A DNA stretch of 64,000 nucleotides from Acidobacteriota bacterium. GTDB taxonomy: Bacteria > Acidobacteriota > Terriglobia > Acidiferrales > UBA7541. The stretch covers positions 34,174 through 98,173 of the forward strand of contig QHYZ01000080.1 of NCBI GenBank assembly GCA_003225295.1, written 5' to 3'. The notes beneath the pieces are model-generated. The model searched no databases, had not been told where the DNA came from, and worked only from the letters and a program-made list of their open reading frames with translations. Positions 53,670 to 62,743 of the stretch are shown here, piece by piece. The translations under genes and the position numbers were made by a program. Numbering within the stretch: position 1 is the stretch's first letter; each line of letters starts with the position of its first letter.

Positions 53670-54578
53670 CTAATCAGCGGCAGAGGCGGGAGAAAGGGCA
53701 GTCAGGTAGGCGTCGCTTTCGGGGCGGGCGACTTCGCCGGTGGTTATGGTCCAAAGCGAGGGATCGGTCAAGAGGCGGCTGACGAGTTGGGTGTGCAGGG
53801 CATGGCCCGCTTTGTGGGCTTCGACGCGCGCCAGAAGGGGCAAGCCCGCCAGCGCGAGATCGCCAATCAGATCCAGCGCTTTGTGGCGTCCAAACTCGTC
53901 GGGGAAGCGCAACGGTCCGTTCATGACGCCGTCATTGGTGAGCACGATGGCGTTCTCCAGCGAGCCGCCGCGAATCAGGCCCATGGCCTTGAGCGGCGCA
54001 ATGTCGCGTTGGAAACAGAAAGTTCTGGCGCGCGCCAGAAGGTGGCGAAAAGTGTCCGGCCCAACCAACATCTCCACTTCCTGTTGACCTACCAGGGGAT
54101 GCGGAAAATCCACGTAGCAGCGCACGCGAAACTCATCGGCAGGATAGATGCCGATCCGGCGGTCTCCTTCGGTGACCTCCAGGGGCTTCCGTATCTTCAG
54201 ATAGCGCCGCTTGCGGCGCAGTTTGCGAACGCCGGACTGCTCCAGCATCTGCATGAAGGGCTCTGCCGAGCCGTCCAGGATGGGCACTTCGATCGAGTCG
54301 ATGTCGACGTAAATGTTGTCGATGCCACAGGAATAAATGGCGGCGAGCAAATGCTCGGTGGTGGAGAGCAAAACGCCTTGTTTCATGAGGCTGGTGGCAT
54401 AACTAACGCGAGCGACGTTCTGCCCCTGGGCTTCAATAAGGAAATTGTCCAGGTCAACGCGGCGAAACACGATGCCTGTTTCGGCCGGGGCCGGTACCAG
54501 GCGAACGTGACCGTACACGCCGGTGTGGAGGCCCACACCCTCTGCGAAGGACTCATTGGCGATGGTAGTTTGGAACAT
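53670..54578 (-). CDS. lpxC: UDP-3-O-acyl-N-acetylglucosamine deacetylase
   Basis: LpxC of 302 aa, the zinc deacetylase that commits UDP-GlcNAc to lipid A, so the organism is diderm. The conserved N-terminal GVGLHTGVYGH is present. Zinc ligands are the His in TEHLLAAIYSCG and the His and Asp in GRHKALDLIGDLAL; the catalytic His is in EAHKAGHALH. The ATG has GGAGGGG upstream; the frame runs 40 codons further without a start signal. It faces the S41 protease-like gene across a 270-bp divergent promoter region. Confidence 0.96.
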   Translation of the reverse strand: MFQTTIANESFAEGVGLHTGVYGHVRLVPAPAETGIVFRRVDLDNFLIEAQGQNVARVSYATSLMKQGVLLSTTEHLLAAIYSCGIDNIYVDIDSIEVPILDGSAEPFMQMLEQSGVRKLRRKRRYLKIRKPLEVTEGDRRIGIYPADEFRVRCYVDFPHPLVGQQEVEMLVGPDTFRHLLARARTFCFQRDIAPLKAMGLIRGGSLENAIVLTNDGVMNGPLRFPDEFGRHKALDLIGDLALAGLPLLARVEAHKAGHALHTQLVSRLLTDPSLWTITTGEVARPESDAYLTALSPASAAD

Positions 54579-54809
54579 TTCCCCCTCCGCATGGTAGCAT
54601 GTTGCTCGCCAACACCTTGCAATTTGATGCTTTGTTATCAATAGGTTATGAGCCACCCGGAAGCCAAGAAAACGGCTAGTGTGGTATTTTAGCAACATTT
54701 CTCAATTTCGATGTGTCTGATTCGAAAGATGTGCTCGCCTTTCCTGCATCTCCGTCCAGACTTCGTTTTTTTCCTTTTTGATCGGCAGAGCGTCCCCATC
54801 CTTTGAAGT

Positions 54810-54818
54810 GGTATACTT
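54810..54818 (+). promoter_or_regulatory. Extended -10 promoter of the S41 protease-like gene
   Basis: TGG-TATACT is a good extended -10 element 33 bp before the ATG. A clear -35 is missing. Confidence 0.5.
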
Positions 54819-54850
54819 GTATGGCAGTTTTTTCTTGGGAAGGGTGGGGC

Positions 54851-56089
54851 ATGAATCGATCCGCTCGCATTGGGATTCTTTGCGTTTCGGTAGCCATCTT
54901 TTGTTACGCCGGCATTGGACATGTCCTCGGCCGCACCACGGACGACAAAGCCTACAAGTCGCTCACCGTGTACGGTGAGGTGCTGCAGAAGATCCAGCAG
55001 GATTACGTCGACGATCCGAACATGCGGACGGTGACTGCTGGTTCCTTGCACGGGATGCTGGAATCCCTGGACGCCCAGTCCAGCTACCTCACGCCCCGCG
55101 AATACGAAGAGTACAAGAAGAAGCTCGCCAATACGGGCACGGCGGAGACCGGGCTAACGCTCAGCAAGCGCTACGGCTACATCATCGTTCTCTCCGTGCT
55201 TCCGGATAGTCCGGGCACCAAGGCGGGAATTCGCAGCGGCGACATTTTCGAGTCCGTCAGCGGATTTACCACACGTGATATGTCCGTAGGCCAGGCTATA
55301 AATCTTCTCAATGGCCAGCCGGGCACGGCTATCAAGGTGGGGGTGATCCGGCGCGGTAAGGCTACGCCCGAAGAAGTCGACCTCGTTCGCGAGAAGCTGG
55401 CTACGCCGAAGATCATCGGCCAGCGAGTGGATCCTGACATTCTGGTGCTGCGTATCCCTTCGCTGGACGCTGGCCGCGCGGATGAAATTCGCCTTCGCCT
55501 CCTCGATGCGGAAAAGCAGGGCATTCGCAAGGTCATACTGGATATGCGGGAATGCGGCCGCGGGCTGGTGTCCGAGGCGATTTCGACCGCTCGCCTTTTC
55601 ATTCCGGCGGGCACGCTGACAACGTTGCGTGGCCAGACGGTCTCGACACAGGTTTTTTCAGCCGAGCCCAAACAGGTTATTTGGAAGAATCCCGTCTCCG
55701 TTTTGATCGACGCCACGACGTCGGGGGCCGCGGAAGTTCTGGCTTCCGCCGTTGTTGCCAACCATCGCGGGGACGTCGTTGGAGAGCGTACGTTTGGTCT
55801 CGCCTCTGAGCAGAAGCTCATCACGCTGGATGATGGCGCGGCACTGATCCTCACGGTGGCGAACTACTATAATCCGGGCGGAAAGGCCATCATGGAAGAA
55901 GGGGTCGTCCCAACGGAAGTGGTGCGCGCCGTCCCGGAGGATGAGTCGGATGCCGCCGATGAAGAGGCTTCGCCGACACCGCAAACTCAGAAAGAACCCG
56001 GGCTCGGACCGCGCCCGCTTTCTCCGGAAGACGCCATCTTTCATCGAGCTCTTGACCTGTTGAAGGTTCCTGCGAAAAAGGCTGCTTAG
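54851..56089 (+). CDS. S41 family peptidase-like protein with PDZ domain (CtpA-like), catalytic residues altered
   Basis: C-terminal-processing-protease-like protein of 412 aa. An N-terminal signal anchor (about 7-27) is followed by a helical part (KIQQDYVDDPNMRTVTAGSL), a PDZ domain (about 100-185, KAGIRSGDIFESVSG) and the S41 core (VLRIPSLDAGRADEI, then VSVLIDATTSGAAEVLASA, then VVGERTFGLASEQ). In active enzymes the Ser lies two residues before the final Ala of SASAxE and Lys follows TFG (TFGKG). Here the Ser position reads Gly with S291 beside it, and the Lys position is L317. It may be a pseudoprotease. It precedes a deacetylase by 6 bp. Confidence 0.85.
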   Translation: MNRSARIGILCVSVAIFCYAGIGHVLGRTTDDKAYKSLTVYGEVLQKIQQDYVDDPNMRTVTAGSLHGMLESLDAQSSYLTPREYEEYKKKLANTGTAETGLTLSKRYGYIIVLSVLPDSPGTKAGIRSGDIFESVSGFTTRDMSVGQAINLLNGQPGTAIKVGVIRRGKATPEEVDLVREKLATPKIIGQRVDPDILVLRIPSLDAGRADEIRLRLLDAEKQGIRKVILDMRECGRGLVSEAISTARLFIPAGTLTTLRGQTVSTQVFSAEPKQVIWKNPVSVLIDATTSGAAEVLASAVVANHRGDVVGERTFGLASEQKLITLDDGAALILTVANYYNPGGKAIMEEGVVPTEVVRAVPEDESDAADEEASPTPQTQKEPGLGPRPLSPEDAIFHRALDLLKVPAKKAA

Positions 56090-56095
56090 TTTTCC

Positions 56096-57265
56096 GTGGG
56101 CCGACAGCCTGGCTCGGTTCAACCAAACCTCTATTGCTGTCAAATCAAGACAAGCGATTTCGCGCTGTTGGGAATTTCTTTTCTTCTCGCGGTTCTTTCT
56201 GGTGGTTGCAAGAAGAGTGAGGAAAACCGCCTCACCCCCGCACAAGTTCACCAAATCACGCGCGATCTGGCGGCGGCGGCCTCTGCTGCGGTACCTCCCG
56301 GGACGCCCATCAAACTCCGGCAAGGCGCTTCCAGCCAGCAACCCGGAAACAAGGATTACCTGCGTATCGTGTTGAAGAATGACTCCACGGCGGACGCCCA
56401 GCATGCCGTAGTCGCAAAGCTCATCGAAAGTCTCCATACTGTCGCGACCAAGAATCATCTGACACAGGACCCGCCCACCCACACCGGGGATCTGCTGCAC
56501 TTCAAGCTTCGCCATTCAGGCGTGCCGACACTGGAAATCGAAATCGTGACGCGGGTAACACCCACGTCGAGTGCGGGAGCGAAGAACTCCGGCGGAAAAG
56601 CTGCGGGCGCGCGGCTGGCGATCATTATCGACGATCTGGGCAGCGACCGTGCCGCAGCCCAAGCCATCTTCGCTCTGGGTTATCACCTCACCATTTCCGT
56701 TTTGCCCAATCACGAACACTCCATGGACATCGCCAAGGAAGCGCATCGCCTTGGGTTTCAGGTAATGCTTCATCTGCCGATGCAATCGGTCGCCAACGAA
56801 ACGCCGGAAGCGCAGGAATTACACCCTGGTATGCCGGCCTCTGAAGTTGCGGCACTTGTCGATCGATTTCTGCAAAATGTTCCCGACGTCGCCGGCGTCA
56901 ACAATCATCAGGGATCACAGGCGACTGCCGACGCTGAGCTGATGGACGAGCTGATGCCGGTGCTGCGCGACCGTGACCTCTTCTACGTCGACAGCCGCAC
57001 AACCGCCGCTACGGTAGCTTACGATACGGCACAGGACTTTGGAGTTCGCTCGGCCTTCCGCAACGTTCCCTTTCTGGACGACGTGGCTGAAGTGGCCACG
57101 GTCCGCCAACAGCTCGAATGGGCGTTGCGCGCCGCCCGGGAAAAAGGCCAGGTGGTGGCCATCGGCCATCCTCACGCCTCGACGCTTCAAGCTCTGCGCG
57201 AAGTTCTCCCGCGAGCGCAAGAACTAGGCGTCCAGCTGGTGCTCGCCTCCGAACTGGTCCACTAA
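56096..57265 (+). CDS. Divergent polysaccharide deacetylase family protein
   Basis: Protein of 389 aa. A hydrophobic N-terminal segment (LLGISFLLAVLSGGC) looks like a lipoprotein or Sec leader, although the lipobox is imperfect. The domain (from about residue 170) carries LAIIIDDLGSD (Asp-Asp), VMLHLPMQS, GVNNHQGSQATA, FYVDSRTTA and VVAIGHPHAST, the signature of the divergent deacetylase (YibQ-like) family. The activity is unproven but cell-wall related. The GTG start is uncertain. Coupling with a CtpA-like gene recalls the envC-yibQ and ctpA neighbourhoods of other bacteria. Confidence 0.89.
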   Translation: MGRQPGSVQPNLYCCQIKTSDFALLGISFLLAVLSGGCKKSEENRLTPAQVHQITRDLAAAASAAVPPGTPIKLRQGASSQQPGNKDYLRIVLKNDSTADAQHAVVAKLIESLHTVATKNHLTQDPPTHTGDLLHFKLRHSGVPTLEIEIVTRVTPTSSAGAKNSGGKAAGARLAIIIDDLGSDRAAAQAIFALGYHLTISVLPNHEHSMDIAKEAHRLGFQVMLHLPMQSVANETPEAQELHPGMPASEVAALVDRFLQNVPDVAGVNNHQGSQATADAELMDELMPVLRDRDLFYVDSRTTAATVAYDTAQDFGVRSAFRNVPFLDDVAEVATVRQQLEWALRAAREKGQVVAIGHPHASTLQALREVLPRAQELGVQLVLASELVH

Positions 57266-57270
57266 TTGGG

Positions 57271-58224
57271 TTATTTTCCTAAGTCCTGTGCGGGCGCTGT
57301 TTTCTTGGCGGGGAAAAGCACATGAATAGCGAGGGCCAGAATCCCCATGGTCAGAAAGCTGAAGACGCTGCCTTCGGGGCCAACCGTGCCGCCCGTGAGC
57401 CACGCAGCGCCGTGCAAGGACGCATTCGATAGGTGTCCCGAGAAAACGACGCCGCTGTTCGGCACGGAGTAAAGGAATGTCTCGCCGAAATCAAAACTCG
57501 CGTGCCATCCCACAACCAACCAGAGATTACCGGTGCGCCGCAAGGCCAACGCGAAAATCAGGCCGATCGCGGCAACGCCCGCTGCCCCCACCCAACCTTC
57601 GCCGGGATTCCTCAGATGGACGGCCCCAAACAAGCACGAAAGCAGGGCCGCCGCAGGCCAGAAACCGATGCTCTCGGCGAGGGTGTACTGCGTATATCCC
57701 CGAAACAAGAATTCTTCAAACAAGCCGACAAAAACAAAGAGGACCGCCCACAACATTCCCCAGCGCAACAGCTCTTGGCCATGCAGCGCAAGGTCACCAA
57801 AGGAATACCCGCCGAAGGCGGCGATCAAGCCAATCAATGCTGACACTTCGACCAATCCGATGAGGCCGCCCTGCCAGAACAATGTTCCGAACGCGCCTCT
57901 CAGCGGCAAGCCATAGGTGCCTGGAGAACGGCTCTCGATCTGAGCCATGATCAGGGCGGCACCAAAAACAACGCTGAAACTGAACACTTCGTACGCGAAC
58001 CAATAGCCGAGAGAAAACCCTCCCGGTGTGGGGTGAATCAATTGCTGCAGGACGATTCCACCGCCGAATCCGAGCCCGGCCACGAAAGCCGCGTAAATCA
58101 ACAGACGCCAGCCGCCGCGCACTCCTTTGTCATTCAGAAAAATCTTGCTGAGGATTCCTTCTGGAGGCGGAGCCTGAAAGCGGGGGGATGGGGAGGGACT
58201 CGTGAATGGTTCGACGTCCAACAA
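57271..58224 (-). CDS. CPBP family intramembrane metalloprotease
   Basis: Membrane protein of 317 aa with about eight hydrophobic segments. It carries the Abi/CPBP motifs: EEFLFRGYTQY (EExxxR), FGAVHLRNPG (the second motif with His) and VGWHASFDFGETF (third motif, His). These match the Rce1-like intramembrane protease fold; substrates are unknown. The N-terminal 30 residues are proline rich and cytosolic. It is convergent with the deacetylase gene, 5 bp apart. Confidence 0.88.
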   Translation of the reverse strand: MLDVEPFTSPSPSPRFQAPPPEGILSKIFLNDKGVRGGWRLLIYAAFVAGLGFGGGIVLQQLIHPTPGGFSLGYWFAYEVFSFSVVFGAALIMAQIESRSPGTYGLPLRGAFGTLFWQGGLIGLVEVSALIGLIAAFGGYSFGDLALHGQELLRWGMLWAVLFVFVGLFEEFLFRGYTQYTLAESIGFWPAAALLSCLFGAVHLRNPGEGWVGAAGVAAIGLIFALALRRTGNLWLVVGWHASFDFGETFLYSVPNSGVVFSGHLSNASLHGAAWLTGGTVGPEGSVFSFLTMGILALAIHVLFPAKKTAPAQDLGK

Positions 58225-58452
58225 TCACCTCGAGGAAAGATCCCTGCTCCGCATTGCTATCTGACATGCTGGATGGTTCGCCGTAAGCAGGTCGGCTATT
58301 AACTCCAGACAGATTTTATCGAGGCAAACAATCTCCGTGCGGATTAACTTTTCCCCGCGGTTGAATTTGATCGTAGCTCCAGAAAGTTTCAATTCCTCGA
58401 ATAGAACCATCCTCGCCGGCAAATCTAAAAATCGGACCGCGGGCTCCTAAAT

Positions 58453-59253
58453 TTATTGCGCGATGGGGATCTCCGCTGCGCCAAGAATCCGCCGGCTCTT
58501 TTTTTCCTGCACGAAGAGCACGGCCTTCAGGTTCTCGCGCTTCCATTCTTTCTGCACCGGCACGGTAGCGACTCGGGCGAAGGAAGTTTCTCCCTCCGCC
58601 TTCGCTTCGCCGATCTTGCTCATGGAACGTACCACGGCGGCATGCTGGAGGTCTTCGCCGGCGTTCTCGCCGCGCGTCACGGCGGAGTGCAACCTTGTTT
58701 CCGTGATGGCCAGCCAGACTTCGGCGGCATCACGTTTTGCCGTTCCTTCCCGTTTTCCAACCTTCACGGAAAAGTTTACTGTTCCTGTTTTGTTCGCGTT
58801 ACCTTGCTCCAGCGTCACCGGGATTTTTGTCCTGCCGGCGGCCTCCAGAATTGCCTGCCGCGCTTTTTGTGTACGACTGCCAACGAATTCCACCGTCCCG
58901 TCTACCACCATTTCTGGTGTGTACGGGCTACCGCTTCCGAGAGCCTGGGAATAAAGGTATTGACGCAACGTCCAGTCCCGCGAAGAGAAAGGGTCGGTCC
59001 AACCCAAATCGTTCCAGTAATCGACGTGCTCCTCCAGGGCGATCAACTCTATATTCCCGGCCAGTCGTTCTTCGGCCAGTTGCGCCAGCAAAGTATCCGC
59101 AGGTGGACAGCTTGAACAGCCCTCGGAGGTAAACAGTTCGACGACGACCGGGGTGCGAACCGTTTCGCGGGAGAGCGCCGGTGGTGGTCTCAAAGCCATG
59201 GCGGCGAACAGAGAAACGGTACTAAGAGCTAAGCCTGCCAATGGGTGTTTCAT
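58453..59253 (-). CDS. DUF1223 domain secreted protein (thioredoxin-like)
   Basis: Secreted protein of 266 aa with an N-terminal signal (about 1-28, AGLALSTVSLFAAMA). The DUF1223 core follows: VVELFTSEGCSSCPPADTLL, with a CxxC pair in a thioredoxin-like setting, then ALEEHVDYWNDLGWTDPFSS and YTPEMVVDGTVEFVGS. The function of this family is not established; a redox role is suggested by the CxxC. It stands alone in the minus direction, facing the CGNR regulator. Confidence 0.9.
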   Translation of the reverse strand: MKHPLAGLALSTVSLFAAMALRPPPALSRETVRTPVVVELFTSEGCSSCPPADTLLAQLAEERLAGNIELIALEEHVDYWNDLGWTDPFSSRDWTLRQYLYSQALGSGSPYTPEMVVDGTVEFVGSRTQKARQAILEAAGRTKIPVTLEQGNANKTGTVNFSVKVGKREGTAKRDAAEVWLAITETRLHSAVTRGENAGEDLQHAAVVRSMSKIGEAKAEGETSFARVATVPVQKEWKRENLKAVLFVQEKKSRRILGAAEIPIAQ

Positions 59254-59402
59254 AGGAGCCGTCTCCGCCAGCCAGCATATCTGATTTTAGGATCAGAAAA
59301 AGGTTACCGCACAAGGCGCTTTTCCCTGGATAACCGTTATACTGGTTCTTACTGGTTATTTCCCGCTGGTTTAGATATCGCTTTCGGCTGGAGGTTCCGT
59401 CG

Positions 59403-60008
59403 ATGCCTCGTTCCATCTCAGCCCCCCGACTGCTGGGCGGTCGACTCTCCCTCGATTTCGTTAACGAAACTCTCCCCAACGGGGAACTGTCCTGGGAGCG
59501 CCTGATTGACTTTCTGGAGTCGACCAAAATTGTTTCTGCCGAGCGCGGTACCCAGCTTCTGAATCTGCCGCAATCCGACCCGCAGGCTGCCGCAGCGTTG
59601 CTCTGGAAAGCCCGGCGGCTGGGCTCCACCCTGCGCAAGGTGTTTATGGTCATGCTCCGCAAGCAAAGAATTGCCAGAGAATGGGTTGAGCCGGTAAACG
59701 AAATACTGCGCATTACCGAGGGGCACGATGAACTCATCGCTCAGGATGATTTTTGGAAGATCGCATTCGTCGCGCGGGAGGGAGGCCTGGACTGGATGCT
59801 CGCCGCCGTGGCCCGATCCGGGGCGGAGACGATTGCCGAGGGCCTCCACACGCGCCTGCGGATTTGCGCCAATCCGCGGTGTGGTTTGTTCTTCTACGAC
59901 AATTCGCGGACGCGCCGCCGCCGCTGGTGTTCGATGGCCGTTTGCGGCAATCGCAGCAAAGTGGCTGCTTTTGCCCGCAAGCACGGATCGGCGCGCAACC
60001 CACCCTAG
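59403..60008 (+). CDS. CGNR zinc-finger / ABATE domain regulator
   Basis: Protein of 201 aa. The ABATE domain (LLGGRLSLDFVNETLPN at the N-terminus) is followed by a C-terminal CGNR zinc finger: CANPRCGLFFYDNSR then RRWCSMAVCGNRSKV, with four Cys ligands. CGNR proteins are probable transcription regulators, often of stress genes. The start ATG has GGAGG 9 bp upstream. It is divergent from the DUF1223 gene with 149 bp between the starts, so it may regulate that gene. Confidence 0.9.
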   Translation: MPRSISAPRLLGGRLSLDFVNETLPNGELSWERLIDFLESTKIVSAERGTQLLNLPQSDPQAAAALLWKARRLGSTLRKVFMVMLRKQRIAREWVEPVNEILRITEGHDELIAQDDFWKIAFVAREGGLDWMLAAVARSGAETIAEGLHTRLRICANPRCGLFFYDNSRTRRRRWCSMAVCGNRSKVAAFARKHGSARNPP

Positions 60009-60024
60009 CGCATGGGATCCGCCG

Positions 60025-61404
60025 CTACTTCACGTATACCGGCGATTCCCCTCTGGACCATGGATCGTAGGTATGCGCGAACACCAAGCGGTCCGCCAGC
60101 GGCGGATGCGAATAGAGCCAGAAAGTGATGAACGGCGGCGGATTGGGGTCGGAAAGATCTAGCTCGCCGAGAACCTGAAAGGCGTGCGCCGCAACCTCCG
60201 CCGAATCCGGAACCAATCCGTGGATGACTTCCAATCCGTAAACGTCCGCGGCACGTTCCTCGATCCGGCTATAGCCGCTGATGACCGGCGAAGAAACAAA
60301 CAACAGCACTTGTAGCAGCAAGAGCAACACGGCAAGCGAAGCCCAGTCCTCCTGCCCGTAGAGCTGCCAGTCTCTGGCCCAGCGACCAAGCGCCCAGTGC
60401 AAGCCTCGAAACAGAAAATAGAGCGCCACCAATAGCCCTGCTGCTCCCAGCAAAAAACCTTGACGAACGTGCCCGAGGGCATAGTGTCCGAGCTCATGTC
60501 CAACAATGAAGAGGGATTCATCGTTCGAAGTCTTTTGAATCGTGGTATCCCAGATCACCACACGTTTCGACGTTCCCAGGCCCGTCACGTAGGCGTTGAT
60601 GGCGTTCGTTTTCCGGCTCGCTACCATCAAGAACATGCGGTCCGGCGGGATGGGAACACCCGCATGTTTCGTTAATTTTTCGATGGCCACAACCAGATCG
60701 GGATGCTCCTTGGCCAGTGGCTCGAATTTGTTGAACAGCGGATCGATCACCAGGGGGGTGATCACGATCAGTCCTAGGAGAATCAAGACGGCTGGAAACC
60801 AGAAATACAACCACCAGCGCCGCGGGCTGCGCCGCATCGCGGCGAACAAGATCAGGACCAGAACGATTCCAAACGCGGTGCTGAGAGACTCCCCCTTGGT
60901 CCAATCCCAGAACCACGAGCCCCAACCTTGAATGGATTGTTCATAGTGCAAGGAAAGCGAATGCCCATAAAGGCGCAGAGGCAGGTCCACAACGTCGATG
61001 GTCAGGAAAAGCAACGGGACGAAAACCAGTCCCTGAACCCACTTTTTGTCGCTGACAGTCTCAGCGACGTCTCGAAACTTCGCCGCCCAGCCCAGCCGAA
61101 GGATCAAGAATAGGAAGAGTCCGCCAAGAAGATAAGAGGCGAAGTACAGAGTGTACCCCGCCCGCGAGTACGCCACCGCCTTTGCTTGGCGCCCATGCGA
61201 GAGCGTGTATTGTTCGGTTCTCGTCTGTTCGGTAGTCTTCGATTCCGAAGGCCAACTCTCGGAGGAACCGCCTTGCTGCGGCGGTGCTTGGGAGGCTGGC
61301 GTTGCCGGATGCGCGGATGGCCGAACACCTTCTGAGGTCATCAGAACAGATAGACACCCACAAAGAATCAGCGCGAAACGGTGTAGGGAGACCCACCGTC
61401 CCAT
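60025..61404 (-). CDS. M48 family metalloprotease (Ste24 endopeptidase-like)
   Basis: Membrane zinc protease of 459 aa. A signal segment and Gln/Ser-rich part (about 1-75) precede several transmembrane segments. The active site is IVGHELGHYALGHV (HExxH), with a third ligand Glu in SRIEERAADVYGLEV. The layout matches CaaX-prenyl-protease-1-type (Ste24) enzymes with an N-terminal peptidase region. It would degrade misfolded membrane proteins. It is convergent with the CGNR gene, 16 bp apart. Confidence 0.91.
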   Translation of the reverse strand: MGRWVSLHRFALILCGCLSVLMTSEGVRPSAHPATPASQAPPQQGGSSESWPSESKTTEQTRTEQYTLSHGRQAKAVAYSRAGYTLYFASYLLGGLFLFLILRLGWAAKFRDVAETVSDKKWVQGLVFVPLLFLTIDVVDLPLRLYGHSLSLHYEQSIQGWGSWFWDWTKGESLSTAFGIVLVLILFAAMRRSPRRWWLYFWFPAVLILLGLIVITPLVIDPLFNKFEPLAKEHPDLVVAIEKLTKHAGVPIPPDRMFLMVASRKTNAINAYVTGLGTSKRVVIWDTTIQKTSNDESLFIVGHELGHYALGHVRQGFLLGAAGLLVALYFLFRGLHWALGRWARDWQLYGQEDWASLAVLLLLLQVLLFVSSPVISGYSRIEERAADVYGLEVIHGLVPDSAEVAAHAFQVLGELDLSDPNPPPFITFWLYSHPPLADRLVFAHTYDPWSRGESPVYVK

Positions 61405-61566
61405 AGCAGCACCTCACCTTTTCCCCACCCTAGTTTCCGTGCGGTTCCGACCCAGGCCGGCACGGGCCGCGAGTATGCCGCACCAATATTCGAACGGCAA
61501 GGTTTCATCCTAGCGACTTAGACGGGGGCAAAGAGGGAGCGTTTCCGGCTGGTGGACAGCGCACGG

Positions 61567-62046
61567 CTAAGGAGTGGTCTTTGGATGCGCCGTTTTCAGG
61601 CAGTAGTTGCGCACGGCGCCCGTTGTCGCCAATCCGAAATGCACGATGGAGGTCCAGCGTTCCAGTTTGTGATGGCCGTAGCGATGGAATAAATACGACG
61701 TCCCCATCGAAACACCAGTTCCCGCCGCCTCGACCACTGCAAAAGCTGCGTGATTGTCCACCACATCGTTGGTAACCAGGACTTCCTGGTCTCCGCGCCG
61801 CCTCAAGTTCAACGTTGAAAAATAATCGAACGTGCGCGCCGCCCCGACGCCTGCAAACAACCAATCGTTCTTCTTGTCCCAAAAGTGGTGCGGTGGCGGC
61901 TGTTCCTTGTTCTGATGCTTGCCAGTAGGAGCGACGATGATGGGCGCTGGTGTCGATGCTTCGTGCGCCGGCACCTGACCGCCGACTCTGCTCGCCCCCA
62001 TGCTTGCTGCCAGAGCTAGCAGCAAGCTGATCCTAAAATTCAGCAA
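61567..62046 (-). CDS. Conserved hypothetical membrane-associated protein
   Basis: Protein of 159 aa with a signal segment (about 1-24, LLLALAASMGASRVGG), a His/Pro-rich linker (PPPHHFWDKKNDW) and then hydrophobic helices (FAGVGAARTFDYFSTL, then AAFAVVEAAGTGVSMGTSYL). I do not recognise the family. It has the same order of features, and a similar pattern of conserved Asp, Tyr, His, Arg-Trp and Asn, as the 183-aa protein at 29962-30513. A paralogous pair is likely. Confidence 0.7.
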   Translation of the reverse strand: MLNFRISLLLALAASMGASRVGGQVPAHEASTPAPIIVAPTGKHQNKEQPPPHHFWDKKNDWLFAGVGAARTFDYFSTLNLRRRGDQEVLVTNDVVDNHAAFAVVEAAGTGVSMGTSYLFHRYGHHKLERWTSIVHFGLATTGAVRNYCLKTAHPKTTP

Positions 62047-62743
62047 TTCTTGCGCCCCGGGGGTATCCCCTTGTTTTATCTCTCACTTCAGTATAGTCGC
62101 GCTGGCGCTACTTTGGGCCACACTCTCCACCGAGGAGCTCCCCTGACCGGCTATCGTCTGGTGCTATCGTGAATTTTCGTTTTCACAGCGGGAACATGCC
62201 CCTGATACGTGAATTCGAACGAACGCGTTGGTCCTCCGCCACAGCTTTCCCCGTCGATCCAACGGCCCGCATAAACGGCAACTGCGGCAACCAGGGTCGG
62301 CTGGATTCCGGTGACAGGTTCGTTTTAAGGCGAAACGGCACGACGGGCACTGCTTGCTTCGTTCCAACGTTGCCCGCGTCCTTTGGACGCGCTACGTGCA
62401 GTTGACAGAGATCGAATTGGTATTCCGTTCGCTGAAGAGTCAACTCGGCCTACCTCCCATCTACCCTGAAGCATCGCGCCGACGCTCCCTCATGCCACAG
62501 ATTTGCGGGCGTTGTAGCTAAGATTTTGCGGGAAATCTCGGGCGGCGGCCGGCGTAGTCCGTTGGAGTGGCGCTTGCCTTCATCGAGATTGTTACAGTAG
62601 ATTTACATACCGGTGAAGAAGTTTTTTTATGGCCTGAACATACTGCAAACGCGGTGGTGGTCCATCTCCAGCATGCTCTTGGAGTTCTCGGTTGAGAGCC
62701 GGGCACATGAGAACTAGGGGTCATCTTCTAGGCGGGGGGCAAA
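62047..62743. other. Intergenic region with a transposase remnant
   Basis: Apart from the decayed transposase piece annotated at 62321 I see no gene. GGCGGGGGGC just before 62744 is the ribosome site of the TonB receptor. Confidence 0.5.
62321..62515 (+). pseudogene. IS4/IS1634-type transposase C-terminal remnant
   Basis: The frame reads RFKAKRHDGHCLLRSN, VLWTRYVQLTEIELVF and RSLKSQLGLPPIYP. This matches the C-terminal Y-(2)-R-like box of IS1634/IS4 transposases (YIQLTEVExAFxxLK and IRPI). Upstream coding sequence is missing. After IYP the homology (HRADA) continues in another frame, so the copy is broken by a frameshift. No inverted repeats are seen. Confidence 0.7.

Noticed and set aside
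53247..54644. 465-codon plus-strand open frame
   Set aside because: Antisense to glmU and lpxC, spanning both; no domain recognisable.
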